Part shown: piece by piece, positions 1 through 11,349 of the stretch
Layout of the letters: each line of letters opens with the position of its first letter
How positions within the stretch are numbered: position 1 is the stretch's first letter
NCBI GenBank assembly: GCA_963765585.1
Contig: CAVXXB010000006.1
Span: forward strand, 1-64,000
Direction: 5' to 3'
From: CAVXXB01 sp963765585
GTDB taxonomy: Bacteria; Calditrichota; Calditrichia; JAJRVZ01
Length of the DNA stretch: 64,000 nucleotides
Made by a program: the position numbers and the translations under genes
The notes under the pieces: model-generated
Told to the model about the DNA's origin: nothing
Databases searched by the model: none
What the model saw: only the letters and a program-made list of their open reading frames with translations

Positions 1-426
1 GTACTGTCATACCCTTGACTAGATTTACGTATTGCTGGTCTTCTGTTTGATCAAGATTAACTTTATAGGTTCCATACGGAGTGCTTTCACTATCATCAGG
101 AAATGTGCGAAAAATACTATTAGTAGTTGCTGGAATAATCATGTCAGCACCCATATGTCTCTGAAATATTTTACAACACTGTTAAGAAAAACTTTCTCTT
201 CTTTATCGGTAAATTCAACAGTTATAGGTATGGTTTCCACACGAAATCGAACCATGTTAAAAATAAATTTTTTAATTAGGGTGTAAGGAAGTATAAGGCG
301 TAATTCCCCATCAGTATTATATCCAGCGACCCAACCATATTTATCACCAACCGTTTTTAAAAATTCCTCTGATGCATATATAGACATTTGGGAATTCCAG
401 TTTATTTGGATAGGTTTAATTTTCAT
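1..426 (-). CDS. FemAB-like / GNAT-fold acyltransferase, N-terminal part
   Basis: Starts at an ATG at 426. The frame closes after 95 residues near 139, but a one-base shift around 150 reopens it and the reading then continues off the window edge with segments such as IIPATTNS and FRTFPDD. The N-terminal pattern (SEEFLKTVGDKYGW, then LILPYTLIKKFIF) is that of large two-domain GNAT-fold proteins related to FemAB, which transfer acyl or aminoacyl groups. The substrate cannot be told. It is the first gene seen of a minus-strand polysaccharide cluster. Only about 140 residues are visible, so the family call is tentative. Confidence 0.5.
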
Positions 427-455
427 TTTAAAATATACTATTTAAATCAAATTGT

Positions 456-1443
456 TTACGCACATTTAGGAATAATATCTGAAAAAGTTGATATTCCAAT
501 ATCTTTATTATTTAAGTAATCCAATAAGTTATCAATCGTATCTAAATCCTTAAGATCTTTACTATGTCCAATTAATACTATGGGTTTGAATGTGTTTGGA
601 TTTATTTCTTCATCCTTTAATATTATATTCATCATATTAGTCATTATTCTTTAAATGTCATTCGGCAAAAATCAAGTTTTAAAGGTTGACGTAAACGTAT
701 GAAATCATTCATTCGTTTCAGTTTCAAAACTATATTGTTATTTCTAGAAAATGCTTTATGCTGCAACAATTCTTTTTTTCGTAAACATTTGCCAAGGAAA
801 TACCATTCTAAAATAGTAGGAATTTCAATTAAATTACCTGAGGATCATGGAGATTCACATCATCACTGATCTTCCAATAGTATCCATTTCTTAACGATTT
901 TCTGTAATCTAAATTGTATTTATGTTGATGCCCGCCTTTAAATACAGACGAATCTAATAAAATCCATTCTTTGCGTCCGTCGCTATCGGCCGTGTCGGTT
1001 GAAATAGCCAATTTCCAACTATTAAACGAATTCGGACAAAATTTTTGATTTTTAACAACATTTTGAATCCAATTTAATGATCTGTCAATTGTATCCTCAA
1101 TTTGTTTCTCAGAAAGAACACAAAGATTGTATTGGCTATAATCTAGTTCCCAACTTCCATTATGATATTTTGCATTATACCACTGAGGATGTAAATGTAG
1201 TCCGATTTCAAATCCATTGTCATGCAAATCTTTAATTTGTTTAATTACATTACTAATCGCTGGATCAGTCTTGAATGATTCTATCATTTCTAATTCTGCA
1301 GCCTCTACAAAATTAACAAATTTTGAATTATATTTAACAAAAAGGTTTTTTAATTTTTCAGTCGGTTCGTACACCAATTCAAACAAATCACCTTGCCCAT
1401 TACCGTAAATTTCATAATCTATTGTAAAAACACATTCAATCAT
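456..1443 (-). CDS. Polysaccharide deacetylase-like protein (WalW type), frameshifted
   Basis: Read as one gene of about 330 residues from an ATG at 1443. The first 204 residues carry the DxE-type motif TIDYEIYG and a histidine motif GLHLHPQW, as in CE4 (NodB-like) deacetylases of the WalW group that remove acetyl groups from polymer amino sugars. The frame closes near 829; a shifted frame continues (GNLIEIPTILEWYF) and a second shift near 650 leads to the C-terminal piece with KPIVLIGHSKDLKD, typical of the end of this family. Two single-base breaks are needed. It lies between a FemAB-like gene and an SGNH gene, which suits polysaccharide modification. Substrate unknown. Confidence 0.6.
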
Positions 1444-1507
1444 CTAATCTGCCTTAGTATTATGATATCTATGGGATATTATTATTATATAATTTAAAGA
1501 ATGATAT

Positions 1508-2708
1508 TTAAAAATTAACCAAAATTTGTTCATAATAATTATACTGAATCCCATTAATGATCATTATAGTATTTATATCCTTCTTATCGTTAATCTCAGC
1601 CTTTATTATTTTTATCATTTCCTTTGCTAATTGTTCATTTTTTGACTTAATAAATGGGGAGGTCTGTAAAATATTTTGCATCATTTGGAGGTACAATTTT
1701 ATGGCTACTTAAATAGGGTATTTGATCTTTTTGTAATGTGGGTAAAAGCAATTGATATAAATGGTCTCCTGTTCCAAGATTATTAATTATGTAAACAATC
1801 GGAACTTGATCATTTTCCCTTGCCTTCTCAGCAAAATTCTGTACAAATAACTTAACGAGTTTAACTTCGGAGGTTGTCATATCAAATCCATCTTTAGAAA
1901 ATACAGACGTAATTTTGTCACGCCTATAAATGGTCGCATATGATCGCCTGAGTATTCTAAAAATAGCCGAATAATCTAAGATATTATGCGTGAATAATAT
2001 CGGATTATATAGAGAGAATCATTTTTTTTAAGCCATGCCACATAACTTTCCCATTTTTCATTATCTTCAAAGAATTTATCAAACTCATCAAATGAAACAT
2101 AGGGAGGAGGAACCATTAATCAACTTCTATCTTTGATATAATATTCTAGGATATGTATATGGATACACTCATGTCAAAATGCATATTTGCGCCTGATATC
2201 CACTAAAATCAATGGTACCCCCTCAGTCATTAATCCCAATACTACCACATTCGCGTTTTTTGCATTTTTATCATATTCAAAAGCTCGATCCAGGCCAGCC
2301 TAGGTGTACCACCCGGGCTACCGACTAACCTAACATTCAAAGTCTGGGATAACTTTCTAATTGTTCTTCCTAATATTGATAATATCCGGACATACCATAA
2401 AGTGTGACCAAATCTTGTTGACTATTGATTGGTAAATTAAATTCTGAATAAAGTTGCTCAGAAGAAACTAACCATCCACCAGTAAATTTTTCTGCCGAAT
2501 CACCTATCACCTTTTTTACTTTTCTGGCAAATTTTCCTTCCACGGATCTGCCATATTCAAAATACTGTTGGAGTGAAGAAGGTAAATCAATTGCCGGATT
2601 CACTGGATATTTAAAAATAGAGTTTATACCTATATCCATTAAAAAGAGATATACAACAATCAATGCAGCCGATAATAAATAACTTTTTGATATATTTTTG
2701 TTGATCAC
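1508..2708 (-). CDS. Membrane-anchored SGNH-hydrolase-like protein, heavily frameshifted
   Basis: An ATG at 2708 starts a protein with one N-terminal membrane segment (LLSAALIVVYLFLMDIGI). It continues in shifting frames through AGLDRAFEYDK, NANVVVLGLMTEGVP, VPPPYVSFDEF, VPIVYIINNLGTGDH and ends with NEQLAKEMIKIIKAEI. This order fits secreted SGNH/GDSL-like proteins that accompany MBOAT acyltransferases and move acetyl groups onto exported polysaccharide. At least four frame changes are needed, so the catalytic residues cannot be placed. It lies directly downstream of the MBOAT gene (10 bp gap), supporting a joint role in O-acetylation. The family call is inference from layout and partial motifs. 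Confidence 0.5.
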
Positions 2709-2717
2709 AATTTTCCT

Positions 2718-4360
2718 CTAAAATATGAAATCAATGAATTTCGCCGGTTCATTATTTAGGCCAAGTATTATTGAAAATATTAAAATAGCATATATTAATG
2801 TCCAAAATATTCTTGGTAATATAGTATAAAAATATTTTCCATCCTTATAGTATTCAAAAAACTCAATAAATATAAATACGGGTAATCCAAAGAGAGCAGC
2901 AGTATGCAGACGAGGACACAAAAAAGTTGTATAGTCTATCCCTGTAAAGAGAGTAATCGTGAATGATACAATTTGCTCAAATGACTGGGCTCCTGAATAA
3001 TAACCACCCATAGTTGGTAATAATAAAAAACATGATGATTTTATATATAATATTAATCTGTTTTAAAAAATTATTTTTGATACTGATTTGGAATTGTATC
3101 ATTCTATGAATTATAAGCAAAGATCCTTGGTAAAATCCCCACAGTATAAAATTCCATGCTGCACCATGCCATAATCCGCCTAATAGCATTGTAAGCATTA
3201 GATTATAATAGGTTCTCCTGTGACCTTTTTTATTGCCGCCTAATGAAATATATAAATAATCCCTTAACCATGAAGACAGGCTTATATGCCATCTAGACCA
3301 AAATTCTTTTGGATTTTTTGAATAGATGGGGAAATTAAAATTGAGCATCAAATCAATACCGAGAAATTTTGCAACTCCTCGGGCAATATTAGAATAACCG
3401 GCAAAATCGCAATATATTTGAATTGCAAATAGTAAAGTACCCACTAAAATCTCTAATGAACTCATCTCACCTAATGTAGCACCATAGACCTGATTAACTG
3501 TATTAGCCACGCCATCGACTATGACTACTTTTTAAAAAATCCATATAAAATTAAATGAAAACCCGATCTTACTTGCTGGATGGCCAGTTCTACTTCTTTT
3601 TTCAATTTGTGGTAATAATTGTACAGCCCTCTCAATTGGACCAGCAACTAATATGCCGGAAAGAATGAGACAAATAAAGCAAAATTAAAAAAACAGAAGT
3701 AGGTTTAAGTTTACCGCGATATATATCTATAGTATAACTCATAGTTTGAAATGTATAAAAAGAAATTCCGACAGGTAGAAATTATATTAAGTCGAAATGT
3801 TTGAGGATTTAAATTCAGCGAGCTAAGAAGTATTTTCAAAATTTTCTATGAAAAAATTATAATATTTAAAAAAACCGAGTATGCCAAGATTGGCAATTAT
3901 ACTAATGATTAAAAATAATTTTCTTTTTCGATTTATATCAATTTTTTTTCTAGCGATGGATATAATATATTAAATAAAACGAGCTATAAATACACATAAA
4001 CATGTAATAAGTACTCCATCATTCCATATAATATTTAAAAAATTTTCTGAAGAAATTTTTTGAAAAAACTGAGGCACATTTCCCCACTTTATAACCAAAA
4101 ACAAGACACTCGTTGAGATCAGCCAGGTAAAAGATTTATTCCTTTCTTTCCTCAAATACCACCATTTCCAATCATTAATCCACTTATAAAATCAATTATT
4201 GTAGAAATCACAATTAAGAACAAGAATCTGACATCCCACCATCCATAAAACAAATAACTGGCGAATAACAATAACAAATTCTGTTTTCGCAGGGGTAACA
4301 AGCATAAATGAAAAGAACAGTGATGAAAAAAATTATAAATTCAAAAGAATTAAACAGCAT
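2718..4360 (-). CDS. MBOAT-family polysaccharide O-acetyltransferase (AlgI-like), frameshifted
   Basis: The central 177 residues are unmistakable MBOAT sequence: IYCDFAGYSNIARG, NFNFPIYSKNPKEFW, SRWHISLSSWLRDY and LLGGLWHGAAWNF, with the conserved histidine in WHGAAW. MBOAT proteins are multi-pass inner-membrane enzymes that pass acetyl groups across the membrane for alginate or cellulose-like polymers. A family-typical start, MLFNSFEFIIFFIT, is found at 4360, and a C-terminal membrane piece ends at 2718, giving about 545 codons against a usual 470-520. Frame changes near 3000, 3520 and several between 3600 and 4300 break the reading. The next gene encodes the SGNH-like partner. Confidence 0.8.
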
Positions 4361-4511
4361 GAATTCACCTTGTTTTTGTAGTATTAATAAATAGGATTAT
4401 AATTTTTTCTTTGCTATCATCAAAAAGTGCTTTGAACATATTGGGTATACAGGCTACCGTTGTCAGATCTATAAATCAAACTTGAGTAATTATTCGCTTT
4501 GTATGGAATTT

Positions 4512-5675
4512 CTACAACTTTTTAATTAATGTAGAAAGACCATATAGCATCCACGCCTGAGACCAGCGAATATATGGAATTCGATTAATAATGGCGGTTT
4601 TTCTGATAATAATAATATCCATCTTTATGTTGCATATTATTGATTGACCAATTCAAATACTTTGTAAGCAACCTGAATTACATTTTCATTAAAATCCTTA
4701 AATTCAGAAAGTGTAACCAGACTATGCGCAATTGAATGTGTATCGATAGGATAAATTTTATCATTAAAATATTTTACAATACCTTCATCAGTAAAAAAAT
4801 TATTTATATAATATTCAAATCCCTGCAGCATACTTGGTCTGAATTCCTGATTTCCGGTATATTCTTCGTATTTTTTAAGAGCCATTAAATTATATCCCGT
4901 ATGAAAACTGTCAATCCAGTTTTGTTTTGCATATTCGCCATATAGCCAGGATCCATCCGGTAGTTGTTCATTCACCGAAAATTTCATGGCCCTCGTGGCA
5001 TAGTCCAGGTACATTTTATTCCCGGACAATTTATATAATCTTGCCAGGTAGGCTGCGCCTAGCATACTGGCATTATGAACCCTTCCACTGTCGAGATGGG
5101 GTATAACTGAAGCACAATGTATCTCCGCGTTCAGTCCGGTTTAGGCCGTTAAGAATAAATTCGCCAGCAGAAAGAGCCATATCAAAACACCTATGTTCGT
5201 TATTAAATTCATATGCGTCTAACAATGCATTTCCAGCGAAGGTGGTAGCAATTATATTTGGGGAAAATTTGGGAATAAAATTATAGCGGTTCTGCCAATC
5301 AAAATTATACCCCCAGCAATCAATGATTGCCAATCAGGACTCCTGAGTTCTATGAGTCGATTAATCAAAAAATTTAGATCTGTTTTGTATTATTATCAAT
5401 TCCCGCGTTATGAAGTTTACCATTGCAGAAATAAATAAAGCAAGTCCTTTGGGATTATGACTTTTGGTACAAGTAATAGAGGGCGTCAGATTGAGGGGCT
5501 GAACGCTTCATTCCCTGAATAAATACAAGGCGAGCAATACGTGGAGCTTACCCAACGGCCAGATATTTAGAATCCGGCTGTTCAATCCGTCAAACGGATC
5601 ATATCCTGCCCAATTGTTTGTTTACAATATTCATGAAGTATTAAGTGTTTCAGTGATAAGTAAATCTTTGTTCAT
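4512..5675 (-). CDS. Alpha/alpha-toroid protein of a polysaccharide cluster, frameshifted
   Basis: A protein of about 387 residues is read from an ATG at 5675 through several frames: YDPFDGLNSRI, LINRLIELRSPDWQ, CWGYNFDWQNRY, FCFSYTPSR, SVNEQLPDGSWLYGE, WIDSFHTGYNLMALK and a tail IPYIRWSQAWMLYGL ending at 4512. The repeated helix pairs with Trp and Asp in turn positions resemble alpha/alpha-barrel enzymes (glycosidase- or cyclase-like fold) found in exopolysaccharide loci. No catalytic residues can be assigned and no activity is claimed. It may act on the polymer or its lipid-linked precursor. At least four frame changes occur. Confidence 0.5.
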
Positions 5676-5810
5676 AATCGTATAAAATTAATCCAAATTT
5701 CTTAGCATTACATATTGAATTAAGATTAATATGTATTTTAATAGGCGAGTTATTAGAATAAGTGATTTAGGCTTAAATCAGTAAGCTAATATAATTAATT
5801 TATGGTTCAT

Positions 5811-6859
5811 TTATAATTTATTAGATATATGCTCAAGTATAGTTTGAAGAGTTTTTGTGTTTCCCAATTGCCAACTGTGAAGTTTTTCGCTGCTTGGATC
5901 CAGTTTAATCTTTTATTGGCAACATCATTGACATTTTCAATCAAGACAAATCGTTTTTGTTCGGAAAATACCGGTCGATAGCACCGGTTTTTCCGCGGAA
6001 ATATACTATAAACCGGAACTTCAATGCAGCTGCTTCACGGTTCATCGTACCCCCACCGCTAATCACCAAGTCCGAATTCCATATCAGATTCAAACCATCC
6101 ACCGCTTTTTCAGGAATATAAAATTTTTCTCCGGTGAAACCCTGCGGCCATTTTTCCATGATAAATTCTTTTTGTTTATCATTGCGCGGTAATAAAATGA
6201 CTTTAACATCTGGATTGATCCAACACACGGTTCATAACCGACTCAAAAATAATTTCACTATCGGGATTATGGTAATGTGCTTCTGTTGCCGGAGGTCTAA
6301 TTGTAACAATAATATCATTATCCACGAGACAAGCCTAATTGATTTAATAAGTTTCATCCGGTTTAAGATTATTAATATAAACATCTTCCTTAATACCAGG
6401 GTAATCCAAAATCATTTCATTGTCAAATGGAATTTTTTCTCTTAGGTATTAATTCCGGTGCAAAGCAAAAGTCGGATAAGCAAAGGTATAGGTTTGGCAT
6501 GTTCATAGTCAAATATCATAAATGAAGTAATGCCCATCATTTTCGCTAAGTATCATTTGCGATCGTGAGCCATGTGAAATGGCTAAGCAGGTTTATGTTT
6601 TTTCACAATTGGCGCTAATTGCAATGCACGAATTATCAAACCTGATATTTTTTTTATCCTGTTTTTTCCGTGATGTTTTCCAACCATTACGGCATCTAAG
6701 TTAAAGTGTTTCCAATAGTTCTCTGACCTGAAATGCATCCCGGGCCGTAACAAGTACCTTAAACCCTGATTGTTCTAATTGATCAATGATGGGTTTAAAA
6801 AACAAAACATGCGGAGAGTTATCCAAATCTATCCATATGTTTTTCTTATCAGCAATCAT
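5811..6859 (-). CDS. DUF354-family glycosyltransferase-like protein, frameshifted
   Basis: About 349 residues from an ATG at 6859. The N-terminus has the family opening IWIDLDNSPHVLFFKP, the middle gives AVMVGKHHGKN, and the intact 95-residue piece has VILLPRNDKQ and the conserved donor-site region SDLVISGGGTMNREAAA followed by FRGKTGAIDRY. The end reads GNTKTLQTILEHI. DUF354 proteins share the GT-B fold of UDP-GlcNAc epimerase/MurG-like enzymes and occur in surface polymer clusters. The length matches the family. Several frame changes lie between 6000 and 6720. Donor and acceptor sugars are unknown. Confidence 0.7.
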
Positions 6860-6883
6860 AAAATTTCCTGCAGATTATAATAA

Positions 6884-7934
6884 TTAATATTTAATGATTA
6901 TTTGTCCAGAGACAGGCTTGATATTAATAAAAAAATTATTTTTAGCATCTTGTTTCAATTTAAGAACGTCATCGCCTTGAAAGATTTCATTTTTATCTGT
7001 GATAAATTTTTGAGGGATTAATACAGTTAATTCTTGATCATATAGGGTCTTTTCAGTATTTAAACTAAAATCTATTAATAGAGATTTATTCTTAATATTT
7101 TTTATCTTAATTGTAACGTTGTCACGCTCTGTTTCATATTTTAATATCTGTACTAATGGAGCGCTCCAAATATCAGTTTTACGGTTTTCCATACATTCCA
7201 TTAGTGCTATAAATTCTGATTCTTTGAAGCTCAAGATCATCATCACTAATAATTCCTTTTATATAATCGATTAATCTTGGGCTCCCAACTTGATGAAATG
7301 CAATCTGAAGATGCGACCTGCCTGTAATGGTACTATCGATATGTTCACACAATCCTTTGCCAGTTGCTATTCTTGAATTCACTGCTCCAATCGCAGGATG
7401 GTTTCCGTCATATAAATCAATCATATGATATTTATCGACCAATTTTTTATATGAACTATCCGCCTCATGCCAGCGTTTGCCACCCCAGTATTCCCCACCC
7501 CCGGAAGCAAACACATGCAGTTTACTGTCATCAGGATACAATCGCCAGATCAGTTTTGCGACTTCGCCGATCTCGTATTCGGCTTGTTCCAGGTTTTCAG
7601 CACCCACATGATTCATTGTATGATTTCCCAATTTATGCCGCATTTTTGGAACTTCTTTCTCCCAGAACTCACGGTTTGATTTATAACCGCTGATCAGTGA
7701 GGTCCGTTCGGGATTAACCATAAAGGTACCGGGGATACCATATTTGTTCAGAGTCGGTATAACAAATTTGACATGTGATTCCAGGCCATCGTCAAATCGC
7801 AGACTGACGGCTGCTTTTTTGTTATTATACCACTTGGCGATATACGGCAGATCTTTATTCTGCGCTTCTACTGGTATGTTCATCATAATTAATATAAGTA
7901 AGCCAATAATTAGTTTATTGATGGAATTTTTCAT
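6884..7934 (-). CDS. Secreted NodB-type polysaccharide deacetylase, one frameshift
   Basis: Begins at 7934 with a signal peptide (hydrophobic stretch ending PVEAQ). The catalytic domain has RFDDG, the TFDDG-type metal and base motif, and the zinc motif NHTMNH (HxxxH), as in CE4 deacetylases. The frame closes at 7179. A shift near 7215 joins a C-terminal, probably beta-rich domain of about 110 residues (DNVTIKIKN, SGQIIIKY) that ends at 6884. Unlike the deacetylase near 1 kb this one is exported, so it probably acts on finished polymer in the periplasm or outside. It lies 12 bp downstream of a FemAB-like gene. Confidence 0.75.
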
Positions 7935-7946
7935 AACAATTATCGA

Positions 7947-8972
7947 TTAAGGAAACTGTTTGACTATGTGACGATTTATATGATTTGTAATAAATCGTGG
8001 AGTATTACGCCATACGGCAACAAATAATTCCCGCTTTTTGCCACGTTTTTGCGTAAACTCAGTCGCACTCACTGTTTTCGGATAATATTGATTGTAATAG
8101 GTATATTTGGTCCCGCCCCAACCCAAACGGTAGTCATCCGCTTCGTCGGTTATAGGAATTCGACCGGAGTGAAATATGCCTTTTCCCTCTTGAGCGAAAT
8201 GTTTGATCAAATGCCAGTATAAATAATACACACATAATCTGTGCCTCTCAGAATCCTGCACCATAGAGGTAAATGGAAAGGAAATGGTATCTTTAAATTC
8301 TTTGATCATGGTTCCAGCCATTAATTTTCCATCTACTTGCAATAATGCCATGGAGTACATGCCTGAATCTAAAAGGGATTGAACCCATTTTTTTGTAACA
8401 CAGGGAATTCCCCGCTGCTGGTGATGAATGGTCAGAAGTTTGTAAAACCGCTTTATGTCATCGTACGGAAATATTACCTGCGGATTCAAGTCTTTGGCTT
8501 CCGCTACTTTCTCAAGATTTTCGGAAGATATTTCGGTCTTTAATTTTTCAATATCTTGTGATAAGGTTAATTCCCTGTTATAATAATTTTCATCACTGGT
8601 CAAATCACCAGGCATCTTTACTTTGTATTGCTTAAGCACAATCCGGCAGGAATTATGTTTTTGAGACAGTTCAATTGCCGAATCAAGCAAGGCCGTACGT
8701 GCTTCATCGTCATCGGCCACAATTCCCCCGGCTACGGCAAAGGGAACGGATATTAATGAACCACTTTTGAGCTGTGTTTTATAAAAATAAAGTGGTAATA
8801 CCCCACATATCTCTGAATTCCTGTAGGCCGCCAGCGGATAAAACTGAAATGTATAATTTTCCTCTAGCACTTCATACCAGGAGAACAACTGCCAGGCTAT
8901 ACTATCCGGATTTTTCATCACATACTGATCCCAGGATTCGCGCTCGCTAAAATCAATAATATTAACCTGCAT
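7947..8972 (-). CDS. FemAB-like / BioF2-type acetyltransferase
   Basis: An intact 341-residue protein, one of few unbroken genes in this part. It has a double GNAT-like layout: N-terminal NPDSIAWQLFSWYEVL, middle KEFKDTISFPFTSM, and C-terminal YYLYWHLIKHFAQEGKG followed by FHSGRIP, as in FemAB-related proteins of exopolysaccharide and PEP-CTERM-type clusters. Such proteins add aminoacyl or acyl groups to cell-wall or surface precursors. Its start codon overlaps the stop of the upstream ligase gene (TAATG), so the two are probably translated together. The real substrate is unknown. Confidence 0.7.
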   Translation of the reverse strand: MQVNIIDFSERESWDQYVMKNPDSIAWQLFSWYEVLEENYTFQFYPLAAYRNSEICGVLPLYFYKTQLKSGSLISVPFAVAGGIVADDDEARTALLDSAIELSQKHNSCRIVLKQYKVKMPGDLTSDENYYNRELTLSQDIEKLKTEISSENLEKVAEAKDLNPQVIFPYDDIKRFYKLLTIHHQQRGIPCVTKKWVQSLLDSGMYSMALLQVDGKLMAGTMIKEFKDTISFPFTSMVQDSERHRLCVYYLYWHLIKHFAQEGKGIFHSGRIPITDEADDYRLGWGGTKYTYYNQYYPKTVSATEFTQKRGKKRELFVAVWRNTPRFITNHINRHIVKQFP

Positions 8973-10423
8973 TAATTATTCTCCCCGTTTTCATGATACA
9001 CCATCATATATTTGCCTGATGTTTTCGGTTTTATTTTATCCACATAGATAAACGTTAATTTGGTCTTGTCCGTAAAGGAATTATAAAACTTAGCGCGCAA
9101 TGTATCTTCGGTTTCCTGTTTATAATCCGATCCTTTTTCAATAAACAAGTCAATATCTTTGTTCTTTTTATATTTCACCTGAAACCGATTGATGGCACCG
9201 GACAAACTTTCGGTCATAAAGGTACGGCACCAGAAATTGGGTGATATCATTTTTCCTTCTTTGCTATGAAATATTTCTCCGGTGCGGCCAATAAAATTCT
9301 TTATCTCACTGAGCGTTTTGCCACATGAACAATCCGATGATTCGACCTCGCCCAGATCGCCGGTGCGATAGCGGATAAAGGGCATGGGACAGATCTCCAG
9401 CGGTGTGCCCAATAATTCATGGGTCTCGGCACCTTCCGGATTTTCACGACTGGGCACAGATTCCATATAAAGATTTTCATGATTAATATGCAAATGATTC
9501 TGGGGACAATACATGGCAATATGACCTATCTCGCGCATGCCATAGATATTGGTCACATGACATTTAAATACTTTTTCCAGTATTTCTTTTTCGTGATCAT
9601 ATAATGGTGCCGCCCAGGTTATGATCAGTTTGGGTGCATATTGCTCCGCGGACATGCCATTATCATTCAAGATATTTTGCCAGTCCGGCTAAAGCTGCCG
9701 TAAATCCCCACATGACTGTTGGTTTAAATGTGGCCAATTGTTCAGCTGCATAGGCATATTGCTCTTCCGCTAAATTAATTCCCGGCAGAATCAGCTGATT
9801 CCAGAGCAGTTTGCGGATCTGGTTGGTACGGTTTCCGGAAACAAATTCATCAGACACCCGCACCATGCGTGCTTCCGGGGCACCGGGCTTAATACCAAAC
9901 CAGTTGCGTAAGCGCAATTCATGTACCCAATTAACCGCGGTCTGGCTGCCATCCTCATAAAAAACAGTGGGCGCGCCAGTGGAGCCACTGGATGTATTTC
10001 GTACCAGTTTATGTTTTTTTATGCGGGCCAAAGGATCAGGAATACCGGGTCCACGTTGTAGAATTCATTGGCCAAACATAATCTCGGATTTTAACCGGTA
10101 ATCTACCAGATCTTCATGGTGAGCGATCACTTCTTCCCGCTCCAGCACCGGCAAATGCTGCATATCGTCAAGAGATTTAAAATCGCTGATTATGAAAAGC
10201 CGAGACTTTAAATCGCTGCTGATAAAATGGCACTCCATTTCTGGCATAAGCAATACAGATTTTAACTTTTCAAACTGCATGGCTTGGCAATTTGTTCTTC
10301 CGAATAATATTCAGATTTTTTCAGAAGGCGATAGCGGGTCAGAATTTTACGGCGGTTCATGAGATAATTCATGGCCGGGAACGATACCTGACCAACAAAT
10401 GTGCTGTGTAGTTTATTAAGCAT
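8972..10423 (-). CDS. PaaK/CapK-like adenylate-forming ligase, frameshifted
   Basis: Reads from an ATG at 10423 (MLNKLHSTFVGQVSF) to 8972, about 484 residues in at least three frames, with breaks near 10280, 10040 and 9665. The ATP-binding loop NTSSGSTGAPTVFYE, the NIYGMREIGHIA motif and YRTGDLGEVES identify the adenylate-forming (ANL) superfamily, closest in layout to phenylacetate-CoA ligase and capsule protein CapK. In surface-polymer clusters such enzymes activate a carboxylic acid, possibly to supply an acyl or aminoacyl group for the coupled FemAB-like gene downstream. The acid is unknown. Cysteines in DCSCGKT could bind metal. Confidence 0.7.
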
Positions 10424-10721
10424 TTTCTTATAATAAATGTTTGTTAGTACAACTTGATTGAAATTAGTTCTCGCAGAGACGCCAGGACGCCTTTCTAAAG
10501 ATTAGAGATTAGAAATTAGAAATTAGAGATTGATCAATAACTCCAGATATAGTTTAATTTTTACTCTTTAATCACAAAATTCAAATGTACTTCCTCAGCA
10601 GCCTGCGTAATATATATATAGATATGAGAATCCGAATCAGGCCGGCTGAAAAGCTGATCTCTGCCATATCTTGATCGATTCGGAATCACATCAATTTTGT
10701 AATCCTATCCGTGTTGTTTTT
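10424..10721. repeat. Spacer with period-7 word repeats
   Basis: No gene is seen. From 10471 it holds a CGCAGAGACGCCAGGACGC word, then from 10500 a run of ATTAGAG/ATTAGAA heptamers. The remainder is AT-rich and unassigned. Confidence 0.6.
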
Positions 10722-11294
10722 TTATGGTTCACGGGATATTTTATATTTCCAGGATCGTGATCCAAACAAGCGCTTATAGTGGATATCCACAAAAAATTCA
10801 AAGCCCACTCGTTTCGACGACTGTATATTGGGTACATTTATGTGCAGTGTGCCGCCATAAAACTTTTTTATACCGCGCTTCTTTAGTTCTGTGAATATGG
10901 TATGCCGCAGTCCTGAACCAAGGCCTTTTCCACGATAATCGGGATGTACTGTAATCTGCTGACTCCAGGCCTTATCCGGCCGGAAGGTCATGGTTTTATC
11001 AATTATCGGCATATAAAATGTATTAAAATTGATCCAGTTAAATCCCGCCACACGTTCCCCGTCCAGGGCCAGCAGACAAATCCCGTCATTTTTAATATCC
11101 GGACCGATCTTTCCGGTCAGCCATTCTTCAATATTTTCTATCTGACGTATCTTATCCTCATCATAATTTGCTGCACTCATGATCTGATATACAAAGAATT
11201 CTTTACTTACAGACTTGGGCTGATATTCCACCAAATTAATTCGATACAGGCGGTATATCTTTTTCAGATAAATAGATGAAAAAACACCAGCCAC
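10722..11294 (-). CDS. GNAT-family N-acetyltransferase
   Basis: An intact 190-residue protein with the acetyl-CoA binding motif ITVHPDYRGKGLGSG (R/QxxGxG/A) and a following helix HTIFTELKKRG, then the beta-bulge region FYGGTLHINVPN and VGFEFFVDIHY. The start given is GTG; no ATG is found in frame before the upstream stop at the end of the DUF362 gene, so a start-site frameshift is possible. Such enzymes acetylate an amine on a sugar or small molecule. The polysaccharide context suggests a sugar amine, but this is inference. Confidence 0.7.
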   Translation of the reverse strand: MAGVFSSIYLKKIYRLYRINLVEYQPKSVSKEFFVYQIMSAANYDEDKIRQIENIEEWLTGKIGPDIKNDGICLLALDGERVAGFNWINFNTFYMPIIDKTMTFRPDKAWSQQITVHPDYRGKGLGSGLRHTIFTELKKRGIKKFYGGTLHINVPNIQSSKRVGFEFFVDIHYKRLFGSRSWKYKISREP

Positions 11295-11349
11295 TGATTT
11301 GGAAAATGTGACCCAAAAACCATAGTCGGTAAAATTTCTTCTAATTTTT

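Noticed and set aside
32..286. 84-residue plus-strand ORF
   Set aside because: Antisense to the FemAB-like fragment, which has recognisable family sequence across a frameshift.
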